This document shows, piece by piece, positions 53,379 through 62,880 of a stretch of 64,000 nucleotides of DNA. Each line of letters opens with the position of its first letter. Within the stretch, counting starts at the first letter, position 1. The notes below the pieces were generated by a model. It was not told the DNA's origin, ran no database searches, and was given only the letters and a program-made list of their open reading frames with translations. The translations under genes were made by a program, and so were the position numbers. Source of the DNA: Shimia aestuarii (lineage in GTDB: Bacteria > Pseudomonadota > Alphaproteobacteria > Rhodobacterales > Rhodobacteraceae); assembly GCF_022814865.1 (NCBI RefSeq), contig NZ_JAKVRD010000003.1, forward strand, positions 156,001-220,000, read 5' to 3'.

Positions 53379-55724
53379 ATGAAACCGGAATTTGCCCTTT
53401 CCCTTTCCTTTGAAGGGATTAGCCTTCTTTACCGCATCGAGGGCGGGTGGCACCTTATGGGCGAAGCCGCCCTGACCTCGGAAACCCTCGGGGCCGATCT
53501 CGAGGCCCTGCGGGATACGGCCGAATCCATCGGCGGCAAGGCGTTCCGAACCAAGCTTGTCCTTCCCAACGAACAGATCAAATACCTCTCGCTTTCCACC
53601 GGCAAAATCGACCGCGAGGCGCGCATTGCGGCGGTCTCTGCCGAGCTTGAGGCGACGACACCGTATGGTATCGACGAACTGGCTTTTGACCTGACAGCGG
53701 CAGGGCCCGAAACCCATGTCGCCGCCGTCGCGCGCGAGACCCTTGTCGAGGCCGAGGCTTTTGCCGTCGAACACGCCTTCAACCCGGTTTGTTTCGTTGC
53801 CATCCCACCCGCCGGAACCTTCTCGGGTGAGCCGTTCTTCGGACAGACCGAGATCGCGCCGAAACTCCTGAAGAAAGACACCGCCAAACCCGACGAATTG
53901 CCAATCCACGTGATCTCGTCCGGCCCCCTGCCCGAACCCAAACCCGAACCAGAGCCCGTCGCCGCGCCTGAATCTGCGCCGGCCCCGGGCCTTGCCACCG
54001 CGCCCGCCGCCCCCAAACCCGAGGCCGAGCCGGAATTGCCGCTCGCTGCCGCGCCAGAGGCACCTGCTCCCGCCCTTGAGACGAAAGCGACACCGCAAGA
54101 GGCGGAAGACGCCACAGACCTGCCCGCCGCACCGGAAGTCCTTCCTGACGCCACCCCCACACCGTCTTTTGGCAGTCGTCGTAGCACCGCCGCCCCCTTG
54201 CGCGCAGAGCGGAGCGCCGAAACCGCGCCGCGCCGTGAAAACACCCTGACCGCAAGCCGTGAAGACGGCCAGGCGCTGCGCTTCGATCCGGCCCGCGTCG
54301 CAGCAGGCTTGCGTCCTCAACAGACCGAGGCCACCGACGACACCGATGGCCGGGGCCGTCGACTGGCCGAGAATGCATCCGGCGCCGTGGTCGCGGCCAC
54401 CGCCTTCCTGAGCCGGCGTCGCGAGGCCCGCAGAGCGCGTCGCGCCGCGGGTTCCGCCGTTCCGGCCGAGGCTGCCGCCACCAACGAACGCCAACGCATG
54501 ATGGTCTTTGGTGCGCGCAGCACCGAAATCGGCGGCAAGCCGCGTTACCTTGGCCTTGCCCTTACCGTCGTTCTGCTCGTGTTCCTCGCCGCGGTCGCCG
54601 CTTGGGCGTCGCTGTTCATGGACGAGGGTCTGGCCGGGCTTTTCCGCCGCGACCCGCCACAACAGATCGCCGACAGCGCCCCCGAAAGCCAACCGGTCGA
54701 AAATCTCGAAACCGCCGCGCTGCCGCCCGTGTCGCCCGACACGATCACCGACAGTGCCGAGATCGAAGCGATGACCGACGCGGATCACCCGACCGCGCTG
54801 GACGGGCACGAAGCCGAGGCCCGCTATGCGGCTACGGGAATCTGGCAACGCGCCCCGGATCAGGCTCTAACGCCTGAGTCCGGAAGCACCGACGATCTCT
54901 ACCTGACCTCGATCGACCGCGTGGTGATTGCCAAGGATGCGGTCGCGCTCCCGGCGCTGAAGTCTTATGCCACCGACCGCCCCCTGCCGCGCCAGATGTC
55001 ACCGCTGCCGCGCGGGCTCGATTTTGACATGGACGAACGCGGATTGGTCAAGGCCACGCCGGACGGCGCGCTCTCGCCGGAGGGCATCCTGGTCTATCTT
55101 GGCAAGCCACCGGTCCTGCCCGCTGCCTATCCGGTTCGCAAGGCCGCACCGGGCGAAGCCCTGCCGCCCGTCGAACGCGCCCGGATTGCAACGCTGCGCC
55201 CACGCCTGCGCCCCGAAGACCTGATCGAACAAAACGAACGCGCTTCCAATGGTGGCCGCACCCTCGCGGAACTGTCGAACATGCGCCCGCGTCTGCGACC
55301 GGAGACCGAAAAGGCCGAAGAGGAAGCCGAGGACACCACCGCGACACAATACGCAGTGACTGCCTCGCTCCGCCCCAAACCACGTCCGCAGAATTTCGAA
55401 GCGATCGTCGCCCGCGCCGATCCGGCTGAGCGCGTCGAGCCAACCGCTGCCGTCGCCACCGTCACGCCCTCGATCCCAAGCAGCGCCTCTGTCGCCCGGC
55501 AGGCCACGATCCAGAATGCCATGAACCTGCGCAAGGTGAACCTGATCGGGGTCTATGGCACATCGAATTCTCGCCGCGCTTTGGTCCGCCTGTCCAACGG
55601 GCGCTTCAAAAAGGTGAAGGTCGGAGATCGCATTGACGGCGGCAAGGTCGCTGCCATCGGTGACACTGAACTGCGCTACATCAAGTCCGGCAAGAACGTC
55701 GTTCTCAAACTGCCCCGCGGCTAG
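53379..55724 (+). CDS. Large membrane-anchored protein with GspL-like head and GspC/PilP-like tail
   Basis: A 781-residue protein in three parts. Residues 1-150 resemble an actin-like GspL/PilM head (FALSLSFEGISLLYRIEGGW). Residues about 165-385 are a low-complexity Pro/Ala/Glu then Arg-rich linker. A single membrane helix at about 389-410 (GLALTVVLLVFLAAVAAWAS) would put the rest in the periplasm. The last 70 residues (LIGVYGTSNSRRALVRLSNG, KKVKVGDRIDGGKVAAIGDT) look like a GspC HR or PilP domain. It may be a one-protein version of the inner-membrane platform of a pilus or type II system. No other such genes are nearby. Low similarity makes the domain calls tentative. Confidence 0.72.
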   Translation: MKPEFALSLSFEGISLLYRIEGGWHLMGEAALTSETLGADLEALRDTAESIGGKAFRTKLVLPNEQIKYLSLSTGKIDREARIAAVSAELEATTPYGIDELAFDLTAAGPETHVAAVARETLVEAEAFAVEHAFNPVCFVAIPPAGTFSGEPFFGQTEIAPKLLKKDTAKPDELPIHVISSGPLPEPKPEPEPVAAPESAPAPGLATAPAAPKPEAEPELPLAAAPEAPAPALETKATPQEAEDATDLPAAPEVLPDATPTPSFGSRRSTAAPLRAERSAETAPRRENTLTASREDGQALRFDPARVAAGLRPQQTEATDDTDGRGRRLAENASGAVVAATAFLSRRREARRARRAAGSAVPAEAAATNERQRMMVFGARSTEIGGKPRYLGLALTVVLLVFLAAVAAWASLFMDEGLAGLFRRDPPQQIADSAPESQPVENLETAALPPVSPDTITDSAEIEAMTDADHPTALDGHEAEARYAATGIWQRAPDQALTPESGSTDDLYLTSIDRVVIAKDAVALPALKSYATDRPLPRQMSPLPRGLDFDMDERGLVKATPDGALSPEGILVYLGKPPVLPAAYPVRKAAPGEALPPVERARIATLRPRLRPEDLIEQNERASNGGRTLAELSNMRPRLRPETEKAEEEAEDTTATQYAVTASLRPKPRPQNFEAIVARADPAERVEPTAAVATVTPSIPSSASVARQATIQNAMNLRKVNLIGVYGTSNSRRALVRLSNGRFKKVKVGDRIDGGKVAAIGDTELRYIKSGKNVVLKLPRG

Positions 55725-55760
55725 GGCTGTTCCCCGCCTGCCCAAGCCAAGAGGTCTCCC

Positions 55761-56633
55761 TTGCAGCCAGAGAAGCACCATCCCCTCGACCAGACCCTCC
55801 TCGAGCGGCTGCACCTGCCAATGGATGCGACCCTGCGACTGCGGCTCATGCGAGGCCTGATCCATCTCGTCGATGGCACAAGCCGCGCCTTTTTTCGCAA
55901 GCCTTTCTTCGGGTTGCGCGAATGCGAAGCGCTTTGGCAAGAACTTGACATGGCGACCGACGTGGATCTCGTCGATGCGCTTCTGGCGCTCAAAGGTGGC
56001 ACCGCACTTGACCCGCATGGGCTCGAACATATCCCCGAAACCGGCCCGGCCCTGATCGCCTCGACCCATCCGACCGGCCCTTTCGATTTTATCGCCCACG
56101 CCGGCACGCTGCTCAAACGCCGCCCAGATCTCAAGGTCGTGGCCAACAATGACGCCCGCACCTTCCTTGGCGCCGACCGTATCGTCTCTGTCCGGGTCAA
56201 CCGCCACAACCGGGCGCTGTCTGCCCGCGCCACGGTCGCAGGCATGGAGGCCCATCTGCGCGATGGCGGCGCGCTTTTGATCTTCGGCTCTGGCCGCGTG
56301 CCCCGCCGCGCCGGAAGCGGGTTGATCGAACCGCGCTGGCGCTCCGGCACCACACGCGTCTCCGAGAGTTGCAACGTGCCGATCATCCCGGCCAGCATCG
56401 ACGTGCGAAACTCGCGCTACTACTACCGCCTGCGCCATCTCGCGTGGCGCCTAAGTGGCAGCGACAACTTCGCCGTCACCGTCGGGTCTTTGCGGTATCT
56501 GATCGAAATGCTGGATCAACTGGGCGGGCGCTATGATCTGCATTACGGCACGCCGCTCGCTCCCGGAAGCCCTCCGGAACTGATCCAGAAGAAGGCCGAA
56601 AGCCTCGTGCCAGGCCTCTATTACGGCACCTGA
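55761..56633 (+). CDS. PlsC-like acyltransferase family protein
   Basis: A 290-residue lysophospholipid-acyltransferase-fold protein. The catalytic block reads STHPTGPFDF, i.e. His with Asp six residues on (the classical family has HX4D), and the later GGALLIFGSGRVPRR resembles the EGTRS/FPEG-like block. The TTG start at 55761 follows AGAGGT by 5 nt; no ATG exists near the N-terminus. No membrane helix is obvious. Its substrate may be a lipid precursor or another acyl acceptor. Confidence 0.78.
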   Translation: MQPEKHHPLDQTLLERLHLPMDATLRLRLMRGLIHLVDGTSRAFFRKPFFGLRECEALWQELDMATDVDLVDALLALKGGTALDPHGLEHIPETGPALIASTHPTGPFDFIAHAGTLLKRRPDLKVVANNDARTFLGADRIVSVRVNRHNRALSARATVAGMEAHLRDGGALLIFGSGRVPRRAGSGLIEPRWRSGTTRVSESCNVPIIPASIDVRNSRYYYRLRHLAWRLSGSDNFAVTVGSLRYLIEMLDQLGGRYDLHYGTPLAPGSPPELIQKKAESLVPGLYYGT

Positions 56634-56941
56634 TCCCGCCTATTGAAACGCCGCCACGATCCATCCCCATAGACCGCAGCGGCGCCCCCTCGCCCGTGAG
56701 CGGGTTCGTCATATCTCGATAAGAGCGGAACGCCGGTCAGCATCGACAAACACCAGAACCGCGCACCACCCGTCCCATGTCGGGAAAGGGTGGATCGCGC
56801 GGCTTTCTACTTAACCTGTTCAGCGCCTTCCCGCCGAGTATACGTCGCCTTGCCCACAGTTTTTGCGCATATTGACGTGCACATGTTACATTTTTCAGGT
56901 ATTCTACGCATGAAACCCCAATATCACGCGGATTTTTCGCA
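56634..56941. other. Intergenic region, 308 bp, promoter side of the AsnC-type gene
   Basis: No gene, RNA or strong hairpin recognised. The right third is AT-rich and contains TTGACG at 56872-56877 and GTGCAC, possible regulatory sites for the next gene. Nothing else notable. Confidence 0.6.
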
Positions 56942-57397
56942 ATGCTGGACGAGATGGACAAACGGCTTCTGGCCGCCCTGCAGAAGAACGCCCACCTGAC
57001 GGCGCAGGAATTGGGCGATATTCTCAACCTCTCCCCGTCTCAGGCCGGACGCCGCCGCCAACGGCTCGAATGCGATGGCTATATCCAATCCTATACCGCT
57101 CGCCTTGACCCTGCGCGCGTCGGGCTCGATGTGCAGGCCTTCGTACAAGTCACCCTCGCATTGCATAGCCCTGAGCACGGACAAGGCTTTGTCTCCATGA
57201 TCTCGACCCGCCCCGAGATCATCAGCGCCTGGACCCTGACAGGCGATGCCGACTACCTGTTGCGCGTCTTCTGCGAAGACCTCTCCGCCCTCAACACCCT
57301 GATCCATGATGTGCTTCTGCCGCATCCGGCTGTCGCCCGCGTCCAGAGTCAGATCGTCATGGATCAATGCAAGCGCGACGCGCCCCTGCCCACCTGA
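56942..57397 (+). CDS. Lrp/AsnC-family transcriptional regulator
   Basis: A 151-residue full-length Lrp/AsnC protein: an N-terminal HTH (MDKRLLAALQKNAHLTAQEL then LSPSQAGRRRQRLE, residues about 5-55) and a C-terminal RAM domain (about 70-145, with WTLTGDADYLLRVFCED). It is 17 bp before the KefB-type antiporter gene and may regulate it. In contrast with the protein at 33464-33703, the HTH is present. Confidence 0.93.
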   Translation: MLDEMDKRLLAALQKNAHLTAQELGDILNLSPSQAGRRRQRLECDGYIQSYTARLDPARVGLDVQAFVQVTLALHSPEHGQGFVSMISTRPEIISAWTLTGDADYLLRVFCEDLSALNTLIHDVLLPHPAVARVQSQIVMDQCKRDAPLPT

Positions 57398-57414
57398 AGG
57401 ACACCTAACGCCCC

Positions 57415-59286
57415 ATGGACGGATTCCTACTCCAGACAACGATCTTCCTCGGCACCGCCGTGATCGCCGTGCCGATCTCGGCCCGGCTCGGCATGGGATC
57501 GGTGCTCGGCTATCTCTTGGCCGGGGTGTTGATCGGCCCGATCCTCGGCCTTGTGGAACACTCCGAAGACTTGCTGCACTTCGCCGAGTTCGGCGTGGTG
57601 ATGATGCTCTTCCTGATCGGTCTCGAGCTTGACCCCCGCGCCCTTTGGGCCATGCGCCACAAATTGATCGGTCTGGGCGGGTTGCAAGTCTTGTTGACCG
57701 GCACCGCCATTACCGCCGGGGCGATCTGGATGGACCAGCCCGTCAAGACCTCGATCGCGCTTGGGATGATCTTTGCCCTGTCCTCAACCGCCATCGTGAT
57801 TCAGACCCTCTCGGAGAAGAACCTGATGAAGACGGGCGGTGGACGCTCGGCCTTTGCCGTCCTTCTGACGCAGGACATCGCGGTCATTCCCATGCTTGCC
57901 ATCCTTCCGCTTCTCGCGGCGGGGCCGATCCTGCAGATCGCCACTGATGGCTCGATTCATAGCGTCGGCGGTGACGAGGCGCACGCCGCCGAACTCTCCC
58001 TTGTCGAAGGTCTGCCCGGCTGGGGCGTGACGCTTGTGACCGTCGGCGCCGTCGTCGCCGTCGTGCTCGCCGGGCGCTACCTCGTGCGCCCGGTCTTCCG
58101 CTTTATCCATTCCGCCAACCTGCGCGAGATGTATACCGCCTTTGCGCTCTTGATCGTGATCGGCATCGCTCTTCTGATGACCATGGTCGGCCTCTCTCCT
58201 GCGCTCGGCACCTTCCTTGCGGGCGTGATCCTCGCCACAAGCGAATTCCGCCACGAACTCGAGAGCGACATTCAACCGTTCAAGGGTCTCCTTCTTGGTC
58301 TGTTCTTCATCACCGTCGGCTCTCAGATCGATTTTGCCGGCTTCTTCTCTGACCCCGTTCCGATCCTATCGCTGACCCTCGCCCTGATTTTTGCCAAGGC
58401 GGTGATCCTCTTCGGCCTTGGGCGCGTCTTTGGCCTCAGGGGCCGCGATCAGGTGCTCTTTACCCTGAGCCTCGCACAGGCCGGGGAGTTCGGCTTTGTT
58501 CTGATCTCTTTCGCCCTGCAGCAACACGTGTTGGAACCGGCACTGGCCGAAGAGTTGATGCTTGTCGTCGCTCTCTCGATGCTCATCACGCCGCTTCTTT
58601 TCATCGCCTATGACCTTCTGACCCGTCGCATGAGCGATAGCGCCGAGATCCATCCCGATGACGAGGTCGACGAACAAGGTCCGGTCATCATTGCCGGGAT
58701 CGGACGCTTCGGGCAGATCGTCAATCGCCTCGTGCGCTCCGCAGGCTTCCGTACCGTAGTGCTCGACCATGACATGCGTACCATCGAACTGATGCGCCGC
58801 TTTGGCGTCAAAGGTTTCTTCGGCGACCCGACCCGCCCGGAACTCCTGCACGCCGCCGGGCTTGCTGAGGCGCGCGTTCTCGTCGTCGCGCTCGACGACC
58901 CCAAAGCCGCAACCAAGCTCGTCGCCTTCGCGCGGCGCGACCGACCCGATCTGCATATCGTCGCCCGCGCCCATGACCGTCATCACACCTTCGAGCTGTT
59001 CAACGCCGGGGCCAACGATATCGTGCGCGAGATGTTCGACTCCTCACTTCGCGCAGGCCGCTACGTCCTCGAGAATGTGGGTCTGAGCGAATACGAGGCC
59101 GCACAGGCCGAACAGGCCTTCTACAAACACGACCGCTACACGATCCGCGAACTCGCCCAACACTGGGACCCAAAGGTCCCCACGGTCGAGAACCGCGCCT
59201 ATATCGCGCGCGCCAAGGAATTGGAGAAAGAGCTGGAGATGTCGCTCCTCGCGCTCTTGGAATCCGAGCGCAAAGAGCAGGACTGA
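57415..59286 (+). CDS. CPA2-family potassium/proton antiporter with RCK domain (KefB/C-like)
   Basis: A 623-residue inner-membrane antiporter: 12-13 helices in residues about 5-395 (including SSTAIVIQTLSEKNL and SPALGTFLAGVILATSEFRHE) followed by a cytosolic NAD-binding RCK_N domain (IIAGIGRFGQIVNRLVRSAG near residue 425). This is the glutathione-gated K+ efflux architecture, but glutathione gating is not shown by the sequence. Na+/H+ exchange is possible. Preceded closely by an AsnC regulator. Confidence 0.92.
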   Translation: MDGFLLQTTIFLGTAVIAVPISARLGMGSVLGYLLAGVLIGPILGLVEHSEDLLHFAEFGVVMMLFLIGLELDPRALWAMRHKLIGLGGLQVLLTGTAITAGAIWMDQPVKTSIALGMIFALSSTAIVIQTLSEKNLMKTGGGRSAFAVLLTQDIAVIPMLAILPLLAAGPILQIATDGSIHSVGGDEAHAAELSLVEGLPGWGVTLVTVGAVVAVVLAGRYLVRPVFRFIHSANLREMYTAFALLIVIGIALLMTMVGLSPALGTFLAGVILATSEFRHELESDIQPFKGLLLGLFFITVGSQIDFAGFFSDPVPILSLTLALIFAKAVILFGLGRVFGLRGRDQVLFTLSLAQAGEFGFVLISFALQQHVLEPALAEELMLVVALSMLITPLLFIAYDLLTRRMSDSAEIHPDDEVDEQGPVIIAGIGRFGQIVNRLVRSAGFRTVVLDHDMRTIELMRRFGVKGFFGDPTRPELLHAAGLAEARVLVVALDDPKAATKLVAFARRDRPDLHIVARAHDRHHTFELFNAGANDIVREMFDSSLRAGRYVLENVGLSEYEAAQAEQAFYKHDRYTIRELAQHWDPKVPTVENRAYIARAKELEKELEMSLLALLESERKEQD

Positions 59287-59336
59287 AGGCACAAGCGCCT
59301 TCGAAATCGCGTGAAGAAGGGCTTTCGAAAGCCCTT
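59285..59336. terminator. Two stacked hairpins between convergent kefB-like and cobT genes
   Basis: GAAGGC-ACAAGC-GCCTTC (59285-59302) overlaps the stop codon; AAGGGCTTTC/GAAAGCCCTT (59317-59336) is a perfect 20-bp palindrome. Neither has a long T-tract, so termination efficiency is uncertain, but the arrangement between convergent stops fits a bidirectional end. Confidence 0.6.
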
Positions 59337-59341
59337 GCGCG

Positions 59342-60352
59342 CTACCCGTCCGAGACGCCCGCCTCGGCAAAGGTCGCCATGCCGGAATGACAGGCAATGG
59401 CCGATTTCAGGATATTGATCGCCAAGGCTCCGCCCGACGCCTCCCCAAGGCGCAGGCCAAGCGACAGCATCGGCGCCTTGCCAAGCTTCTCCAGAAGCCG
59501 CACATGCCCGGTCTCCGCGCTCACATGGCCCGCCAGCGCATGATCAAGCGCGCCGCCCTCTGCCGCCTCAAGTGCCGCCGCCGCCGCGCAACAGATGAAC
59601 CCGTCCAGGATAACCGGGATCGACAGGCTCCGCGCGCGGGCAATCGCCCCCGCCATCGCGGCCAACTCCCGGCCGCCAAGACAGCGCAGAACCTCGAGCC
59701 CCTCGCGCGCAGGATTGACGGCAAGCCCTTCGGCGACAACCCGTGCCTTGGTCGCAAGGCCCGCATCGTCGACGCCCGTGCCGCGCCCAACCCAATCCTC
59801 GGCCGCACCACCAAAAAGCGCCGCCGCGATAGCCGCCGCCGCTGTGGTGTTGCCGATCCCCATTTCCCCAACGACAAGAAGGTCGGTGTTCTCCGCTACC
59901 GCATCCCAACCCGTGGCCAGCGCCGCGATGACCTCTGCTTCGCTCATCGCCGGGCCTTGGGTGAAATCCGCCGTGGGTCGGTCCAAATCGAGCGCATGCA
60001 CCGAAAGCTTCGCCCCCGCCGCGCGCGAAAGCTGATTGATCGCTGCGCCGCCGTGCTGAAAGTTAAGCACCATCTGCTCGGTCACTTCCGCCGGAAAGGC
60101 CGATACGCCCTGCGCCGTGACCCCGTGATTGCCTGCGAAAACGATCACCTGCGGCGCCGCGATCTCCGGCCGCGCCGTCCCGCGCCATCCTGCGTACCAG
60201 ATCGCCATCTCCTCAAGCCGCCCAAGCGCCCCCGGCGGTTTGGTCAACTGGCCATTGCGCTCTGCTGCCGCGTCCAACACGCCTTGATCCGCCTTCGGTG
60301 CCTCGGCGAGCAATTTGCGGAAATCATCAAGCGTTGAAAAAGGCGCGGGCAT
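59342..60352 (-). CDS. cobT: Nicotinate-nucleotide-dimethylbenzimidazole phosphoribosyltransferase
   Basis: Activates the lower ligand base of cobalamin by making alpha-ribazole phosphate. The 336 residues include [16 protein letters not shown] near 72, [18 protein letters not shown] near 163, and the catalytic-Glu segment [13 protein letters not shown] near 305. AGGAG lies 7 nt before ATG 60352. Divergent from cobS across 82 bp, a common pairing. Confidence 0.97.
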   Translation of the reverse strand: MPAPFSTLDDFRKLLAEAPKADQGVLDAAAERNGQLTKPPGALGRLEEMAIWYAGWRGTARPEIAAPQVIVFAGNHGVTAQGVSAFPAEVTEQMVLNFQHGGAAINQLSRAAGAKLSVHALDLDRPTADFTQGPAMSEAEVIAALATGWDAVAENTDLLVVGEMGIGNTTAAAAIAAALFGGAAEDWVGRGTGVDDAGLATKARVVAEGLAVNPAREGLEVLRCLGGRELAAMAGAIARARSLSIPVILDGFICCAAAAALEAAEGGALDHALAGHVSAETGHVRLLEKLGKAPMLSLGLRLGEASGGALAINILKSAIACHSGMATFAEAGVSDG

Positions 60353-60434
60353 GGCGTGGCTCCTGTTGAAATTCGTTGTTGTGCGTTGTTTACCTGATGT
60401 CGATGGGCCTGCAAGGCCGGAAAGAGACCGACAC

Positions 60435-61184
60435 ATGACGCAGGACGACACCCGCCTCGCAATGCCCTCCGATATCGCCACTGCGCTGGCGCTCCTGACG
60501 CGCTTGCCGGTGCACGCCGCATTCGAACGTGGCGCGCGTGCCGCTTGGGCCTATCCGCTTGCCGGGCTGGCGGTGGCGCTCGTCGCGGCGCTGCCGACGG
60601 GCGTTCTACTCTGGTTCGGTGTTGCACCCCTGCTTGCCGGGGTGGTGTTCGTCGCGCTTCAGGTGATCCTCACCGGAGCCATGCACGAGGACGGCCTCGC
60701 CGATAGCGCCGATGGGCTTTGGGGGGGATGGGAACGCGTCCGCCGCCTTGAGATCATGAAGGACAGCCATATCGGCAGCTACGGCGTCCTCGCCCTCGTC
60801 CTCGCGCTCGGCGCACGCATCCTCGCCGTCGGCCTACTCCTCGGTCACGGCGGCTGGCTCTGGCCGCTCCTCGCCGTCGCCATGCTCTCCCGCGCCACCA
60901 TGCCCGCGCTTATGGCCGCCCTGCCGCACGCACGCGACACCGGCCTTAGCCACGCACAAGGCCGCGCCCCGCAAGAGACCGCCCTCCTCGCTGCGGGTCT
61001 CGCCGCGCTGGGCGCTCTCTTGTTCTGTGGCTTTTCCGGGATCGGTCTTGCGCTTCTCGCCGGGCTCACTGCGCTGACCTGTGCCGCCATCGCCAAGGCC
61101 AAGATCGCCGGTCAGACCGGCGACATCCTTGGCGCGACGCAGCAGATGACGGAAATCGCCCTTCTGATCGCTCTGACCGCCTGA
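60435..61184 (+). CDS. cobS: Adenosylcobinamide-GDP ribazoletransferase (cobalamin synthase)
   Basis: Inner-membrane enzyme joining AdoCbi-GDP with alpha-ribazole to complete cobalamin. 249 residues with several helices; the acidic [15 protein letters not shown] metal motif near residue 80 is diagnostic. ATG 60435. Divergent from cobT. A terminator follows 11 bp after the stop. No cobalamin riboswitch fits in the gap between them. Confidence 0.96.
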   Translation: MTQDDTRLAMPSDIATALALLTRLPVHAAFERGARAAWAYPLAGLAVALVAALPTGVLLWFGVAPLLAGVVFVALQVILTGAMHEDGLADSADGLWGGWERVRRLEIMKDSHIGSYGVLALVLALGARILAVGLLLGHGGWLWPLLAVAMLSRATMPALMAALPHARDTGLSHAQGRAPQETALLAAGLAALGALLFCGFSGIGLALLAGLTALTCAAIAKAKIAGQTGDILGATQQMTEIALLIALTA

Positions 61185-61194
61185 GCACGAAAAA

Positions 61195-61219
61195 ACCGCG
61201 CCCCATTGGAGCGCGGTTC
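61195..61219. terminator. Terminator between convergent cobS and carD
   Basis: AACCGCGC and GCGCGGTT pair over 8 bp around a 9-nt loop. Six A residues before it give a T-tract on the minus strand, so it is best read as the end of the carD transcript, with weaker action for cobS. Confidence 0.8.
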
Positions 61220-61244
61220 TTCATTTCTGCAACTAGCCTGTGGC

Positions 61245-61760
61245 TTAAGCTGCCGCTGCGCGCGATGTCAGAACGTCATCAACCTTCTTCGAGGCAGCCA
61301 CCTCGTCACCGCCACCCACGGCCGCGACTTCACGAGTCAGACGCTCAAGCGCGGCTTCATAGAGCTGACGCTCAGAATAGCTCTGCTCGCGCTGATCGTC
61401 GGTGCGGTGCAGGTCGCGCACCACCTCGGCAATCGCGATAAGATCGCCCGAGTTGATCTTTTGTTCGTATTCCTGGGCGCGGCGCGACCACATGGCCCGC
61501 TTCACCTTGGCCTTGCCCTTAAGGGTCGTCATGGCCTGATCGACAACATCGGGCGAGCTGAGGCTGCGCATCCCGATCTCGGTCGCCTTGTGCGTCGGCA
61601 CGCGGAGCGTCATCTTGTCCTTCTCGAACGAAATCACGAACAGCTCAAGCTGCATGCCGGCGACTTCCTGCTCCTCGATCGACACGATCTGACCCACGCC
61701 ATGCGCGGGATAAACGACGTATTCGTTGGGGCGGAATTCGGTCTTACTGGTCTTGCTCAT
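61245..61760 (-). CDS. carD: CarD/CdnL-family transcription factor
   Basis: RNA-polymerase-binding protein that stabilises open promoter complexes, mainly at rRNA genes. N-terminal RID-type domain (EYVVYPAHGVGQIVSIEE) and an alpha-helical C-terminal part (WSRRAQEYEQKINSGDLIAI). 171 residues; AGGAAGGACC precedes ATG 61760; the frame extends further but that part is leader. Gene order with fdxA, hslR and a helicase gene is conserved in alphaproteobacteria. Symbol by similarity to the CarD/CdnL group. Confidence 0.95.
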   Translation of the reverse strand: MSKTSKTEFRPNEYVVYPAHGVGQIVSIEEQEVAGMQLELFVISFEKDKMTLRVPTHKATEIGMRSLSSPDVVDQAMTTLKGKAKVKRAMWSRRAQEYEQKINSGDLIAIAEVVRDLHRTDDQREQSYSERQLYEAALERLTREVAAVGGGDEVAASKKVDDVLTSRAAAA

Positions 61761-61907
61761 CTGGGTCCTTCCTGACGCAGGCCCTTGCACCCGCGAAAAA
61801 AACGGAGGCCCGGGAAAGACCTTCCCGGCCATCAGCTTCTCTTTGGGACAAAAAACCATCCTCGGCAGACCCGGGATGGCTCGTGGGCAGTATGTCTATG
61901 TGACAGA

Positions 61908-61936
61908 GTTATAACATAAAAACCGCATATCTCCAA
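61908..61936 (-). promoter_or_regulatory. Sigma70-type promoter for carD
   Basis: On the minus strand TTGGAG (61931-61936) and TATAAC (61908-61913) are separated by exactly 17 nt. The implied start near 61900 gives a 5-prime leader of about 140 nt before the carD ATG. The rest of the gap 61761-62070 shows no gene. Confidence 0.7.
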
Positions 61937-62070
61937 GCTGGGCAGCTTGAAACGGGCGGTCTCGGGGCCGTTTTCGGCCCTTTCACACGGTTTTTATCGC
62001 CTTTTCACACGCCAAACGACGCCGAAACCTTTCGGCGCTGCCCCGCATGTCGGGCGATTCGAATCGGGTC

Positions 62071-62409
62071 TCAGCCGCCTTCGCCAGGCGCTTCCGAGAA
62101 GTATTTCTCAAGCTTACCCTCTTCTCCGTCGCGCTCATCCGCCTCCGGGAGAGGATCTTTCTTGGTGATGATCACCGGCCAGATCTCGGAATATTTCCGG
62201 TTGAACTCGACCCATTTTTCCATGTCCGGCTCGGTGTCCGGGCGGATCGCATCGGCCGGGCATTCCGGCTCACACACCCCGCAATCGATGCATTCATCGG
62301 GATGAATGACCAGCGTGTTCTCGCCCTCATAGAAACAGTCCACGGGGCATACTTCGACGCAATCGGTATATTTGCAGGCGATGCAGTTGTCGGTGACGAC
62401 ATAGGTCAT
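62071..62409 (-). CDS. fdxA: 7Fe ferredoxin FdxA
   Basis: A 112-residue [3Fe-4S]/[4Fe-4S] ferredoxin with cysteine clusters [18 protein letters not shown] and [12 protein letters not shown], the second being the 4Fe site. The C-terminal half is the acidic extension typical of the FdxA type. Electron carrier in the cytosol with unknown partner; the gene is conserved next to hslR and carD. Confidence 0.96.
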   Translation of the reverse strand: MTYVVTDNCIACKYTDCVEVCPVDCFYEGENTLVIHPDECIDCGVCEPECPADAIRPDTEPDMEKWVEFNRKYSEIWPVIITKKDPLPEADERDGEEGKLEKYFSEAPGEGG

Positions 62410-62461
62410 AGTCGAGTCTCATCTACATTTTTCCGGCACCTAGCTAATCCAGTGCGCCGGA

Positions 62462-62836
62462 TCATTCAAGTTCACCACGACGTTTGAGGTCGAGTTTACG
62501 CCGATCACGCTTCGTCGGACGGCCTTGTCCTTCATATCTAGGCGCGCGCGGAACGTTGTCTTTGACTTCGCTCAAATCCTCGTAGAGCGCCTGCGCCTCG
62601 GGGGCCGGTCCACGGCGCTCGCCGATCGCAACGATTCGCACCACCCGGATCGCCCGTCCCTGCGCAAAGGTCAGAACGTCGCCGGGACCAACCGAATGGC
62701 TCGCCTTGGCGGCCTTCGCCGCGTTGACCCTGACATGACCGCCCGTGACCACCTTGGCCGCCAGCGTGCGGGTCTTGAAGAACCGCGCATGCCAAAGCCA
62801 CTTGTCGAGCCGTTGCTTGGAAGAAGGATCACTCAC
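62462..62836 (-). CDS. hslR: S4-domain RNA-binding protein, Hsp15-type
   Basis: A 124-residue S4 RNA-binding protein. The S4 domain is residues about 8-68 (QRLDKWLWHARFFKTRTLAA, GGHVRVNAAKAAKASHSVG, GDVLTFAQG); a basic tail follows. Hsp15 binds nascent-chain-blocked 50S subunits in E. coli; the same role is inferred. It lies between the helicase gene and fdxA on one strand. Confidence 0.92.
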   Translation of the reverse strand: MSDPSSKQRLDKWLWHARFFKTRTLAAKVVTGGHVRVNAAKAAKASHSVGPGDVLTFAQGRAIRVVRIVAIGERRGPAPEAQALYEDLSEVKDNVPRAPRYEGQGRPTKRDRRKLDLKRRGELE

Positions 62837-62880
62837 ATCACGAAACCACGCGGGGCCGGAAATCCCGGCCCCGTCATCTC

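Noticed and set aside
53274-54848. 524-residue minus-strand Gly-rich frame opposite the large membrane protein
   Set aside because: Low-complexity complement of the Pro/Ala/Glu linker codons; no start site.
60353-60434. Cobalamin riboswitch between cobT and cobS
   Set aside because: 82 bp is far shorter than the aptamer, and no B12-box sequence is visible.
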